A DNA stretch of 64,000 bases from Qipengyuania aquimaris (GCF_009827445.1 NZ_WTYI01000001.1:186001-250000), one strand, 5' to 3'; positions 35,056 to 42,786 are shown, numbered from the stretch's first letter. Notes: generated from the letters alone by a model not told the origin. Numbers and translations: made by a program.

Positions 35056-36485
35056 GGGGCAAGCTTTCGCACATCGACGAGGTGACCCGCAACCGCCGCG
35101 GCAGCCGCCATGGCGGGGCTCATCAAATGGGTGCGAGCGCCCGGACCCTGGCGGCCCACGAAATTGCGATTGCTGGTCGACGCGCAGCGCTCTCCCGGCG
35201 GCACTTTGTCGGGGTTCATGGCAAGGCAGGCGGAACAGCCCGGTTCGCGCCATTCGAAGCCGGCATCGGTGAAAATGCGGTCCAGCCCTTCGTCTTCAGC
35301 CTGTTTCTTGACGAGGCCGGATCCGGGCACGGCAATCGCCCAGCGCACATTGGCGGCTTTGGTACGGCCATTCAGGACCGCTGCGGCAGCGCGCAAATCC
35401 TCTATCCGGCTGTTGGTGCATGAGCCGATGAAAACGTTCTCGATCGTGACATCTTCCAGCGGCGTTCCCGGTTCGAGGCCCATGTAGTCGAGGCTTTTGC
35501 GCGCGGCATCCTGCTTGGAGGGATCCGCGAAGGAATCGGGCGAGGGGACCGTGTCGCCGATGGCCACCACGTCTTCCGGGCTGGTGCCCCAGCTCACCGT
35601 CGGCTCGATGTCGGAGGCGTGGATGACCACACTCTTGTCGAAGACGGCGCCATCATCGGTGGCAAGCGAGCGCCACCATTCGACTGCGCGGTCCCAATCC
35701 TCGCCCTTGGGTGAATAGGGGCGACCCTTCAGATAGCGGAAAACGGTTTCGTCAGGTGCGATGATCCCGGCGCGGGCGCCACCCTCGATGCTCATGTTGC
35801 AGACGGTGAGGCGTCCTTCGACGCTCATTTTCTCGAAGACCTCTCCGCGATATTCGATGACATGGCCGGTGCCGCCCGCGGTCCCGATCACGCCGATGAT
35901 GTGCAGGATGAGGTCCTTGGGCGTGACGCCGGGGGAGAGAGCGCCTTCGACGCGCACTTCCATGCTTTTCGACTGGCGCAGCAGGAGCGTCTGGGTGGCC
36001 AGTACGTGTTCGACTTCGCTTGTGCCGATGCCGAAGGCCAGCGCGCCGATCCCGCCGTGAGCCGCCGTGTGGCTGTCGCCGCACACGATCGTCGCGCCGG
36101 GAAGAGAGAAGCCCTGTTCGGGCCCGACGACGTGGACGATGCCCTGTTCGCGCGCGACGGCATCGATGTAGCGGATACCGAATTCGGGCGCATTCTTCTC
36201 CAGCGCCGCCAATTGCGCCGCGCTTTGCGGATCGGCAATCGGAAGGCGTGAACCATCGGCGGCCAGGCGCGCCGTGGTGGGCACGTTGTGGTCGGGGACC
36301 GCGAGGGTCAGGTCGGGACGGCGAACCTTTCGCCCGGCGACCCGCAGCGCCTCGAACGCCTGCGGGCTGGTGACTTCGTGGACCAGATGCCGGTCGATAT
36401 AAACGAGGCAGGTGCCGTCGTCCTGCCGTTCGACAACGTGGGCGTCCCAGATCTTTTCGTAGAGTGTGCGCGGTTTGCTTGCCAT
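35052..36485 (-). CDS. leuC: 3-isopropylmalate dehydratase large subunit
   Basis: A 477-aa aconitase-family subunit that binds the [4Fe-4S] cluster. Cluster Cys lie in [13 protein letters not shown] and in [34 protein letters not shown] and [10 protein letters not shown] are conserved active-site regions. I chose the ATG at 36485 ([11 protein letters not shown]); a GTG nine bases upstream is possible and no strong ribosome-binding site decides. It is the first gene of the leuC-GFA-membrane peptide-MBL-leuD-oxidoreductase unit. Confidence 0.97.
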   Translation of the reverse strand: MASKPRTLYEKIWDAHVVERQDDGTCLVYIDRHLVHEVTSPQAFEALRVAGRKVRRPDLTLAVPDHNVPTTARLAADGSRLPIADPQSAAQLAALEKNAPEFGIRYIDAVAREQGIVHVVGPEQGFSLPGATIVCGDSHTAAHGGIGALAFGIGTSEVEHVLATQTLLLRQSKSMEVRVEGALSPGVTPKDLILHIIGVIGTAGGTGHVIEYRGEVFEKMSVEGRLTVCNMSIEGGARAGIIAPDETVFRYLKGRPYSPKGEDWDRAVEWWRSLATDDGAVFDKSVVIHASDIEPTVSWGTSPEDVVAIGDTVPSPDSFADPSKQDAARKSLDYMGLEPGTPLEDVTIENVFIGSCTNSRIEDLRAAAAVLNGRTKAANVRWAIAVPGSGLVKKQAEDEGLDRIFTDAGFEWREPGCSACLAMNPDKVPPGERCASTSNRNFVGRQGPGARTHLMSPAMAAAAAVAGHLVDVRKLAP

Positions 36486-36578
36486 TTCGCGCACAGGTTT
36501 GCGGCAGGAAAGTCACGCGCGCAAAAAGGCAAATCCAGAGTCTTCCAAAGTTAACCTATCCGTGCTTTACTTACACTC

Positions 36579-36974
36579 ATGTCAGCAAAGCCCTTCGCCT
36601 TTCCGATCCGCGTGATTCCCTCCGATATCGATTTCATGGGTCATGTGAACAATGCGCGCTATCTCAACTGGGTGCAGGACGCGGTCCTCGCCCACTGGAA
36701 CAAGATCGCGCCCGCCGAAGAGGTGGCGAGCAAGGCATGGGTCGCGCTCAAGCACGAGATTACCTATCGCAAACCGGCGTTCCTCGATGACGAGGTGATC
36801 GCCAGCACTGTGCTCGAAAAGGTGCAGGGTGCGCGTGCATTCTACTCCACCGTGATCCAGCGCGGGGAAGAGGTTCTGGCCGAGGTGAAAAGCGCGTGGT
36901 GCTGCATCGATTCCGAAACGCTGCGTCCCGCACGCCTGCGCGAAGAAGTGACGAAGTTCTTCTTCAAGGACTGA
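36579..36974 (+). CDS. hotdog-fold acyl-CoA thioesterase (4HBT type)
   Basis: A 131-aa single hotdog domain with the 4-hydroxybenzoyl-CoA thioesterase signature DIDFMGHVNNARYLNW; its Asp is the expected catalytic residue, and KHEITYRKPAF follows. It probably hydrolyses a short acyl-CoA; the substrate is unknown. It is divergent from leuC and lies 56 bp upstream of crtW on the same strand. Confidence 0.92.
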   Translation: MSAKPFAFPIRVIPSDIDFMGHVNNARYLNWVQDAVLAHWNKIAPAEEVASKAWVALKHEITYRKPAFLDDEVIASTVLEKVQGARAFYSTVIQRGEEVLAEVKSAWCCIDSETLRPARLREEVTKFFFKD

Positions 36975-37030
36975 GCCTCGCCTGCGCGAACCGCTTGTCC
37001 TAAGCGGTCCGGACAGGGTACAACCGCTTC

Positions 37031-37792
37031 ATGGGCGCATCTCCGAACACGAAGACCGGAAACAGGCGGCAGGCTGCAATCGGCCTTGCGCTGGCGTTAG
37101 CCATCTTCGCAAGCTGGCTGGCGCTGCATCTCTTCGCGATGTTCATGTTCGAGCTGACCTGGCAGACGCTTCCGTTCGCTCTGGCGCTGGCTTTGGTGCA
37201 ATGCTGGCTTTCGGTCGGCCTGTTCATCGTTAGCCACGATGCGATGCACGGCTCGCTCGCGCCGGGTGGCGGGCGGCTCAACGGGCTCATCGGCGGAGCG
37301 CTGCTGTTTCTCTACGCGGGGTTCGGCTGGCGCAAGATGCGCGATGCTCACTTCGCGCACCACAAGGCTCCCGGAACGGCCGACGATCCCGATTTCAGCG
37401 CAGACCATCCGACGCGGTTCTGGCCGTGGTACGGCACGTTCCTCAAACGCTATTTCGGCTGGCAGTCGGTGCTGTTCGTCAGCAGCGTGGTGACGATATA
37501 CTGGGCCCTTTTCTCCATATCGGCCCTCAAGATAGTCCTGCTCTACGGGGCGCCCGCAATCGCTTCCTCGTTGCAGCTGTTCTACTTTGGCACCTATCGC
37601 CCGCATCGACACGACGATGTCGGCTTTGCCGACCGACACAATGCGCGCAGCGATGGCTTCTCAAGCCTTGCATCGCTCGCCAGCTGTTTCCATTTCGGCT
37701 ATCATCACGAACACCACCTCGCGCCGCATGTCCCATGGTGGGGCCTGCCCCGCGCCAGGAAGACCATGTCGCTGCCAGAGATTTCCAAGTGA
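37031..37792 (+). CDS. crtW: beta-carotene ketolase
   Basis: A 253-aa membrane di-iron oxygenase that introduces 4-keto groups into beta-carotene rings. Histidine motifs typical of CrtW are present: SHDAMHG, HFAHHKAPGT and HFGYHHEHH, with the CrtW-specific ADDPDF and PHVPWWGLP segments. It has about four hydrophobic helices. crtZ overlaps its stop by four bases, which implies joint production of astaxanthin-type pigments (inference). Confidence 0.95.
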   Translation: MGASPNTKTGNRRQAAIGLALALAIFASWLALHLFAMFMFELTWQTLPFALALALVQCWLSVGLFIVSHDAMHGSLAPGGGRLNGLIGGALLFLYAGFGWRKMRDAHFAHHKAPGTADDPDFSADHPTRFWPWYGTFLKRYFGWQSVLFVSSVVTIYWALFSISALKIVLLYGAPAIASSLQLFYFGTYRPHRHDDVGFADRHNARSDGFSSLASLASCFHFGYHHEHHLAPHVPWWGLPRARKTMSLPEISK

Positions 37793-38289
37793 GCATTCCT
37801 GCAATCCTCCTTACCGTATTCCTGTCGATCGCAGGGATGGAACTGTTCGCCTGGTGGGCGCACAAATACATCATGCACGGATGGGGCTGGGGCTGGCACC
37901 GCGACCATCATGAACCGCATGACAATGTCCTGGAAAAGAACGACCTCTACGCGGTGACGTTCGGCACCATCGTCTTTGCGATGTTTGCCGTCGGTTATGT
38001 CTGGTCGGATCTGCTATGGTGGATCGCCTTCGGGATCACCTGCTATGGCCTCATCTACACCTTCGTCCATGACGGCCTGGTGCATCAGCGCTATTTCCGC
38101 TGGGTGCCCAAGAAAGGCTACGCCAAGCGGCTGGTCCAGGCGCACAAGCTGCATCATGCGACCATCGGCAAGGAAGGCGGGGTGAGCTTCGGTTTCGTCC
38201 TCGCGCGCGATCCGGCCAAGCTGAAGGCGGAACTCAAGCGCCAGAAGGACGCAGGTATCGCCACCGTACGCGAAAGCGCCGGAGCCTGA
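37789..38289 (+). CDS. crtZ: beta-carotene hydroxylase
   Basis: A 166-aa membrane di-iron hydroxylase adding 3-hydroxyl groups to beta-ionone rings. Histidine clusters HKYIMHG, HRDHHEPH, HDGLVHQR and HKLHHA match the CrtZ family. It starts with GTG inside the crtW stop (GTGA overlap). Its 3' end is part of a hairpin that spans the stop codon. Confidence 0.95.
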   Translation: MSIPAILLTVFLSIAGMELFAWWAHKYIMHGWGWGWHRDHHEPHDNVLEKNDLYAVTFGTIVFAMFAVGYVWSDLLWWIAFGITCYGLIYTFVHDGLVHQRYFRWVPKKGYAKRLVQAHKLHHATIGKEGGVSFGFVLARDPAKLKAELKRQKDAGIATVRESAGA

Positions 38290-38302
38290 GGCCCCGGCGC
38301 TT
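38274..38302 (+). terminator. hairpin across the crtZ stop codon, possible terminator
   Basis: AAGCGCCGGAGCC (38274-38286) pairs with GGCCCCGGCGCTT (38290-38302) with one mismatch, and the loop is the TGA stop itself. The following TTCGTGTTCT is a weak T tract. It separates crtZ from the convergent Pmp3-type gene. Confidence 0.5.
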
Positions 38303-38325
38303 CGTGTTCTAATCGGTGTGTGCCG

Positions 38326-38484
38326 TTAGCGGGCGTAGTTCACATACAGGCCGTGGATCAGTCCCGGGATAAAGCCCAGCAGTGTCAGCACGACATTGAG
38401 CAATGTGGTGCCGCCGAGCCCATGCTTGGCAGCGACGCCGAGCGGGGGGAGCAGGATCGTGGCGATGAGAATGAGAATTGCCAT
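38326..38484 (-). CDS. YqaE/Pmp3-family membrane peptide
   Basis: A 52-aa protein with two hydrophobic helices joined by a short loop: MAILILIATILLPPLGVAA, then TTLLNVVLTLLGFIPGLIHGLY. LPPLGV and GFIPGLIHGLYV are the Pmp3/UPF0057 signature. Members help maintain membrane potential under salt or cold stress in other organisms. Confidence 0.88.
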   Translation of the reverse strand: MAILILIATILLPPLGVAAKHGLGGTTLLNVVLTLLGFIPGLIHGLYVNYAR

Positions 38485-38564
38485 TTGAGAGTGTTCCTTT
38501 CGGTCGACCCTCCCATCCGTATGTTACCCTAACGGACTGAAACGCATCGCGTTCCTGAGGCCGT

Positions 38565-38915
38565 CTATTCGTTGCGCGTCGCAATCCAGCTGCCGGCGAT
38601 CACGAGGATGGCGATGGAAATGTAATACCAGGGCTCTCCCAGCGTGTACCAGGTAAAGACGGCACCGGTGGCCATGGCGCCGATCGCCATGGTCTTGGCC
38701 CTGCGGCTGATCGCGCGCCGTTCGCGCCAGTCGCGCACCTGCGGCCCCCACGTGGGATGGTCGAGTATCTTCTTTTCCAGTTCTGGGCTGGAGCGAGCGA
38801 AGAAATACACCGCCAGCAGCAGGAAGGGCACCGTTGGCATGATCGGCAGGAACGCCCCGATGGCGCCCAGTCCGACGAACAGGAAGCCACATGCGCGATA
38901 GATGTGGCGCCGCAT
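38565..38915 (-). CDS. YbaN family inner-membrane protein (DUF454)
   Basis: A 116-aa protein with about three hydrophobic segments and the family core GAIGAFLPIMPTVPFLLLAVYFFARSSPELEKKILDHPTWGPQVRDW. No enzymatic function is known. It begins 1 bp after the sufE stop on the same strand, so it is cotranscribed with sufE. Confidence 0.9.
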   Translation of the reverse strand: MRRHIYRACGFLFVGLGAIGAFLPIMPTVPFLLLAVYFFARSSPELEKKILDHPTWGPQVRDWRERRAISRRAKTMAIGAMATGAVFTWYTLGEPWYYISIAILVIAGSWIATRNE

Positions 38916-38916
38916 C

Positions 38917-39324
38917 CTAGGCGGCCGCGATCCGGGCGGCGTGTTCCTGGACCAGCGCGATCATGTTCGGCACGCCCTGCGTCCTGTTGCTGGAAAGCTG
39001 GTTCTTGAGATCGAAGGGGTCGAGTGCGGCGGCGATGTCCATCTGTGCCACTTCGCTGGCCGGCTTGTCCTGTACTGCCGATATCACCAGGGCGACGATG
39101 CCCTTGGTGATCGCCGCATTGCTGTCGGCAAGGAAGTGGAGCTGGTTGGCATCGCCCGTCGGATAGACCCAGACCGCCGCCGAACATCCGCGCACAAGCG
39201 TGGCATCGGTTTTTAACGGATCGGGCATGGATTCGAGATCGCGCCCTAGTTCGATCAGCAGACGATATCTCTCGTCGCCTTCGAGGAAGTCGTATTCTTC
39301 GGCAATGTCATTGAGTGAACGCAT
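38917..39324 (-). CDS. sufE: SufE-family cysteine desulfurase acceptor
   Basis: A 135-aa sulfur acceptor that stimulates SufS-type cysteine desulfurases for Fe-S assembly. The active Cys47 lies in LVRGCSAAVWVYP. The start MRSLNDIAEEYDFL gives the standard SufE N-terminus. It follows the Psp-related array after 43 bp on the same strand, and may be read from it. No suf operon is nearby. Confidence 0.93.
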   Translation of the reverse strand: MRSLNDIAEEYDFLEGDERYRLLIELGRDLESMPDPLKTDATLVRGCSAAVWVYPTGDANQLHFLADSNAAITKGIVALVISAVQDKPASEVAQMDIAAALDPFDLKNQLSSNRTQGVPNMIALVQEHAARIAAA

Positions 39325-39367
39325 GGCGGCGGCATTTAGCCAGCTAAACCGGCGGCGTCCATCGCGC

Positions 39368-39541
39368 TCAGCCGGCCAGCCCTCCGGGGCGGGTGAATGC
39401 ATAGTAGATGACGTAGAACCAGCCGAAAAATCCCTGGATTATCGCCCAGAGGATCGATTGGTGCTGGCTCCAGCTGATGGCGACGGCGATTGCGCTTCCA
39501 AGGCCTATACCGGCTTGTGCTGCATTGTTGGTCGCGCTCAC
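39368..39541 (-). CDS. 57-aa membrane protein at the end of the Psp-related array
   Basis: A short protein starting with GTG inside the stop codon of the previous gene (GTGA). It has hydrophobic stretches IGLGSAIAVAISW and ILWAIIQGFFGWFYVIYYAF and no coiled coil, so it lacks the shared motif of its neighbours. Coupled translation and consistent frame support it. It is the last of the overlapping series that starts with pspA. Its function is unknown. Confidence 0.65.
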   Translation of the reverse strand: MSATNNAAQAGIGLGSAIAVAISWSQHQSILWAIIQGFFGWFYVIYYAFTRPGGLAG

Positions 39542-39774
39542 AGGTCCACTCCGCTGGCAATCGCTTCGAGCTTCTTGATCCGCTCGCGCAGGTCGGCAAG
39601 TTCGATACGGGCCGCGCCCATCGCGCTGCCGGTGTCTTCGGGTACGGGCGCATCGTGTTCCAGCTGGCGGCGCTTGAATTCGATCCAGTCGTGCCATGCC
39701 CTCAGCAAGGTGCCGGCGACAATTACCAGGCCGATCAGCGCAGCGCCTGCGATTATGAGTGTCGGTTCGAACAT
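39538..39774 (-). CDS. PspB-like small membrane coiled-coil protein, short form
   Basis: A 78-aa protein with N-terminal helix TLIIAGAALIGLVIVAGTLL, a linker, and a short coiled coil ADLRERIKKLEAIASG. The last part matches the first half of the motif repeated in the four upstream neighbours (RxRhxxLERI), but it ends before the second half. It is the fifth and most eroded member of the array. A 32-bp gap separates it from the previous gene. Confidence 0.7.
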   Translation of the reverse strand: MFEPTLIIAGAALIGLVIVAGTLLRAWHDWIEFKRRQLEHDAPVPEDTGSAMGAARIELADLRERIKKLEAIASGVDL

Positions 39775-39806
39775 TTCCCCATGTCCTCCTTGAACCCGAA
39801 TGGTCC

Positions 39807-40100
39807 TCAGTTGTCCTTTTCGACCTGCTTGTCGCGCAGGGCTTCGATCTCGGCGGAAATCCGCCGCGTTTCTTTTGCGTCGAGCGAATTGCCATCGGTG
39901 GCGATGCGCTCCAGCACCTTGATGCGTTCGCGCAGGTTTTCGATCTCGCGCTGGGCTTCAGGATCGTCATTCTTTCCGACCCACTGCTGATTGCCCTGCT
40001 TGTCCTGGATGATACCGGCCTGGGCGCGATACTTCGCTGCCATGACCTTGCCGACAGCGACGATCATTACGATCAAGACTACTGCGATAGGCCAGTTCAT
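39807..40100 (-). CDS. PspB-like small membrane coiled-coil protein, member 4
   Basis: A 97-aa protein with N-terminal helix (IAVVLIVMIVAVGKVMA), a charged linker, and a coiled coil ending in IKVLERIATD...ISAEIEALRDKQ. This is the array motif with about a 9-residue insertion between its two halves (SLDAKETRR). The start overlaps the previous stop (ATGA). Its role is unknown; it is expected to sit in the inner membrane facing the cytoplasm like PspB. Confidence 0.75.
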   Translation of the reverse strand: MNWPIAVVLIVMIVAVGKVMAAKYRAQAGIIQDKQGNQQWVGKNDDPEAQREIENLRERIKVLERIATDGNSLDAKETRRISAEIEALRDKQVEKDN

Positions 40101-40411
40101 CGTGCGGTCTCCGCTCTGGCAGGCAAGTCCTCGATCTGTTGAAGATCGCGAAGCTCGTCGATCTGCGAAGCCAGGGCGTGATTGCTGTCGGTCGCGATGC
40201 GTTCGAGCACGCGGAGGCGTTCTTCGATCTTGCTGTAATCGCCGTTGGAGTAGCGTGCCTCCTGGGCTTTCGCCTCGGCTTCTCGCACTTTGAGCTCTGC
40301 ACGGCGTTCTTCATGCTCGACCTGGCGCCGATGGATGAGAATACCGGTGGTCATGGCCAGCAGCGCCGCAATCAGGACGAAGCCGAAGATCAGAAACAGG
40401 TTCGGATCCAT
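40097..40411 (-). CDS. PspB-like small membrane coiled-coil protein, member 3
   Basis: A 104-aa protein: a helix (LFLIFGFVLIAALLAMTTGILI), then a long Glu/Arg/Ala-rich coiled coil (RRQVEHEERRAELKVREAEAK) and the motif RLRVLERIATDSNHALASQIDELRD split over residues about 68-93. The longest coiled coil of the set is here. It overlaps both neighbours by 1-4 bases. Confidence 0.78.
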   Translation of the reverse strand: MDPNLFLIFGFVLIAALLAMTTGILIHRRQVEHEERRAELKVREAEAKAQEARYSNGDYSKIEERLRVLERIATDSNHALASQIDELRDLQQIEDLPARAETAR

Positions 40412-40722
40412 CAGTTCGCCTCCGACTTGTCGCGAAGACGGTCGATCTCGTTGGTCAGGTGATAGCCGCTGTCGGTGACAATGCGCTCGACATTGCCGAG
40501 GCGGTCTTTCAGCGAACCCAGTTCGGCGCGAAGTTCGGCGTTTTCCTGGGTGAGCAGCTTGACCCGCTCCACCGCCTGGTCGTTTTTGGGATAGACCGAC
40601 TTGCCCCAGCTGTTCTCCAGCGGATAGCCGTTCTTTATCTTCATCCAGTTTGAAACCAGGTAGCCCACGGTCATGATGGCCACGGATACGATGATGGTCG
40701 TTTCGGTAACCGGGAAATCCAT
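40411..40722 (-). CDS. PspB-like small membrane coiled-coil protein, member 2
   Basis: A 103-aa protein with helix TTIIVSVAIMTVGYLVSNWM, a Tyr/Pro-containing polar linker, a coiled coil from AVERVKLLTQENAELRAEL and the motif LGNVERIVTDSGYHLTNEI-DRLRD near the C-terminus. I chose the ATG at 40722 (sharing one base with the previous stop); a GTG three bases upstream would overlap by four. Confidence 0.78.
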   Translation of the reverse strand: MDFPVTETTIIVSVAIMTVGYLVSNWMKIKNGYPLENSWGKSVYPKNDQAVERVKLLTQENAELRAELGSLKDRLGNVERIVTDSGYHLTNEIDRLRDKSEAN

Positions 40723-41027
40723 CACGCTTTCTCCCTGTTCAGTGATCCCAAGGGCACGCCGCTGCCTTCGTCATCGACGCGGCGCTGGTCGCGAAGAGCT
40801 TCGATCTGGGTTGCGACATCATATCCCTTGTCGGTCACGATCCGCTCGAGCACCTGAACGCGGTCTTCCAACTGCTGCACCTTGCTGGCGTATTGCGCTG
40901 CCTGCTCGGCAGTGGCCTGCGCGGTAGTCTGGACGTTCATCTCGGCGAGCTTTTGCTGGTGCTTGGTCCAGATCGCGACGATCGGGATGCTCAGCGCCAG
41001 GATCGGTATCAAAAGCGCGGGATCCAT
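40722..41027 (-). CDS. PspB-like small membrane coiled-coil protein, member 1
   Basis: A 101-aa protein with helix ALLIPILALSIPIVAIW, a Gln/Ala-rich coiled coil (TAQATAEQAAQYASKVQQLED) and the motif VQVLERIVTDKGYDVATQIE-ALRD, then a polar tail. It is the first gene after pspC, separated by 24 bp. It carries the most complete copy of the array motif. Confidence 0.8.
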   Translation of the reverse strand: MDPALLIPILALSIPIVAIWTKHQQKLAEMNVQTTAQATAEQAAQYASKVQQLEDRVQVLERIVTDKGYDVATQIEALRDQRRVDDEGSGVPLGSLNREKA

Positions 41028-41051
41028 AATTCCTCTCCCCTCGGTCCCGCT

Positions 41052-41426
41052 TTAGCGCAGGCGTTCGATTTCGGCCGTGAGGCGCGGATTGTTGCTGACG
41101 TAGAAGGTTTCAACGTCGGCGAGGCGGCGGTCGATATCCTTCATCTTGCCGCGGATTTCGCGGGCCGTGCGCTTCGGGTTCTGCCGCACGCCCTGCCAGT
41201 ACTTCTGCTCGGCAGGCTCGGAGTAGAGATGCGCAGGCTTTTTGTTCAGCAGGATGCCGGCAACGAAGTAGGCGAGGATCGGCCAGCCCATCGAGACAGC
41301 CAGGATCAGGAAGCCCAGGCGGATCCACAGGGCGTTGACGCCTGTGTAGTCCGCGATGCCGGAGAGAACCCCCATGAACTTCGCATTCTGCTTGTCACGA
41401 TAGAGAGTGGTACGGGGGGAGTTCAC
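41052..41426 (-). CDS. pspC: phage shock protein C with an added motif domain
   Basis: A 124-aa protein. The N-terminal PspC domain is clear (LYRDKQNAKFMGVLSGIADYTGVNALWIRLGFLILAV) with one or two hydrophobic helices. The C-terminal part is a coiled coil ending DIDRRLADVETFYVSNNPRL-TAEIERLR, which matches the motif shared by the downstream small proteins. PspC normally relays envelope stress with PspB and binds PspA. It starts with GTG within the pspB stop (GTGA). Confidence 0.9.
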   Translation of the reverse strand: MNSPRTTLYRDKQNAKFMGVLSGIADYTGVNALWIRLGFLILAVSMGWPILAYFVAGILLNKKPAHLYSEPAEQKYWQGVRQNPKRTAREIRGKMKDIDRRLADVETFYVSNNPRLTAEIERLR

Positions 41427-41719
41427 TTTGCTGCTCCTTTTTTCTCGGCAATCAGCTGTTCGAGTTCGCGCAGCTGTTCATTGTCCTGCTCGCTGTCGTG
41501 GACGAGGCGGGCGGGGCGGAATTCGGGGTTGTCGGAAGCGACGAGCCGCTCGACAGTGTCCATCCGGTCATCGAGGCGCTTGGCGAGATTGTAGAGCTCT
41601 TCCAGCAGCGCTTCGTCGTCGGTGGTGATGGTGGCGGACGTCTTCCACTTCGTGATGTAGTGCAGGACGATCCACGGGAGGGCGATGAAGATCGCCACGA
41701 TTGCAAAAATCTCGTCCAT
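41423..41719 (-). CDS. pspB: phage shock protein B-like
   Basis: A 98-aa protein with N-terminal membrane helix (IFAIVAIFIALPWIVLHYITKW) and a cytoplasmic coiled coil containing LYNLAKRLDDRMDTVERLVASDNP, close to the PspB C-terminal region. It is longer than E. coli PspB, with an extra acidic tail. It follows the pspA stop by 3 bp and overlaps pspC. Position and topology support the call more than residue identity. Confidence 0.82.
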   Translation of the reverse strand: MDEIFAIVAIFIALPWIVLHYITKWKTSATITTDDEALLEELYNLAKRLDDRMDTVERLVASDNPEFRPARLVHDSEQDNEQLRELEQLIAEKKGAAK

Positions 41720-41722
41720 GGA

Positions 41723-42412
41723 TCAGTCCTCCTTCTTCGCGTCGGATTTGCCGAGCGCCTTCTTCATCTGTTCAAGTTCATCGTCGATCGCATCGGCGCC
41801 TTCGAGCGCGGCAATCTCGTCGGAAAGGCTCGGCTGCTTGCTGCCATCGGAGATGGACAGCGCTTCGGCACGGCCTTCGGCATAGTCGACGCGGCGTTCG
41901 AGTTGGTCGAAACGGCTGAGCGCATCGTCGACGCGGTCCTCGGTCATCAGGCTGCGCAGCTTGACCCGGTTCTCCGCGCTTTCCAGGCGGGCGGCGATCG
42001 CTGTCTGGCGGCTGCGTGCTTCGCGCAGGCGGTTCTGCAGCTTCTGGATGTCCTGCTCGTAAGCGCGCAGCGCGTCGTCGAGCACGGCGATCTCCTGCTT
42101 GAGCTGGTCGCTCATGTCGGCAGCCTTCTTTTTCTCGACGAGGGCCGCGCGAGCGAGATCTTCGCGATCCTTCGACAGCGCAAGGGCCGCCTTTTCGCCC
42201 CAGTCGGCCTGGAGCTTGTCCAGCTTGACCGTGTGGCGGTGCATTTCCTTCTGGTCCGCGATCGTGCGTGCCGCGCTCGCGCGGACTTCCACCAGGGTTT
42301 CCTCCATCTCGAGGATGATCATGCGGATCATCTTCTGCGGGTCATCCGCCTTGTCGAGCATGTCGTTGAAATTGGCGGCGACGATATCGCGGGTTCTGCT
42401 GAAAATGCCCAT
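41723..42412 (-). CDS. pspA: phage shock protein A
   Basis: A 229-aa coiled-coil protein of the PspA/IM30 (ESCRT-III-like) family. It starts MGIFSRTRDIVAANFNDMLDKADDPQKMIRMIILEMEE..., exactly the canonical N-terminus with amphipathic helix. It binds stressed inner membranes and, in E. coli, inhibits PspF. The ATG at 42412 has GGAG upstream. The frame is open for 61 further codons to a GTG at 42595 that overlaps the stop of the 50-aa gene, so a longer product cannot be excluded. Confidence 0.95.
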   Translation of the reverse strand: MGIFSRTRDIVAANFNDMLDKADDPQKMIRMIILEMEETLVEVRASAARTIADQKEMHRHTVKLDKLQADWGEKAALALSKDREDLARAALVEKKKAADMSDQLKQEIAVLDDALRAYEQDIQKLQNRLREARSRQTAIAARLESAENRVKLRSLMTEDRVDDALSRFDQLERRVDYAEGRAEALSISDGSKQPSLSDEIAALEGADAIDDELEQMKKALGKSDAKKED

Positions 42413-42591
42413 CAAGGGTGCTCCGGTTGAGAAAAATTCGTTGATCTTCGTATTCACTGTTTCGGGATTGGTCCAATCTCTTGCGCGCTGCGCTTCGCGG
42501 TCAATCCGTGCAAGGCGCTTGCCGTGCGGTTTGGGGGGACGGGCCGAAGCGTCGGGACTAATGCGCTCCGGCCCGAGGGGGGTATTGTCGG

Positions 42592-42744
42592 TCACGCGAT
42601 TTCTACCTGTTCGTAGGAAGCGACGACCGCGACCGGGCTGGTCAGGGAGATTTGCGAGCTCAGCACGACGAAGGCCGTCATGGCCGCGATGCTGGCAAGG
42701 GCAGCTTGTCCGAGCTGGGTCTGGAAGAATTTGCGGTCGTACAT
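42592..42744 (-). CDS. 50-aa membrane peptide, first gene of the psp operon
   Basis: A short gene directly behind the sigma-54 promoter. It starts MYDRKFFQTQLGQAALA and has one hydrophobic helix (ALASIAAMTAFVVLSSQI), then a polar end. GGGAGGAC lies 7 nt before the ATG, the best ribosome-binding site in the operon. Position, RBS and promoter all support it as a real gene. No family is recognised. A role in envelope stress is inferred from context. Confidence 0.8.
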   Translation of the reverse strand: MYDRKFFQTQLGQAALASIAAMTAFVVLSSQISLTSPVAVVASYEQVEIA

Positions 42745-42786
42745 GGTTGTCCTCCCTGGACTGGAATGCGTTGTTGTCCTGTGTTC

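Noticed and set aside
39368..42744. CRISPR-like or DNA-level tandem repeat behind the small-protein array
   Set aside because: Similarity is at the protein motif level; the DNA copies are too diverged to be a direct repeat array.
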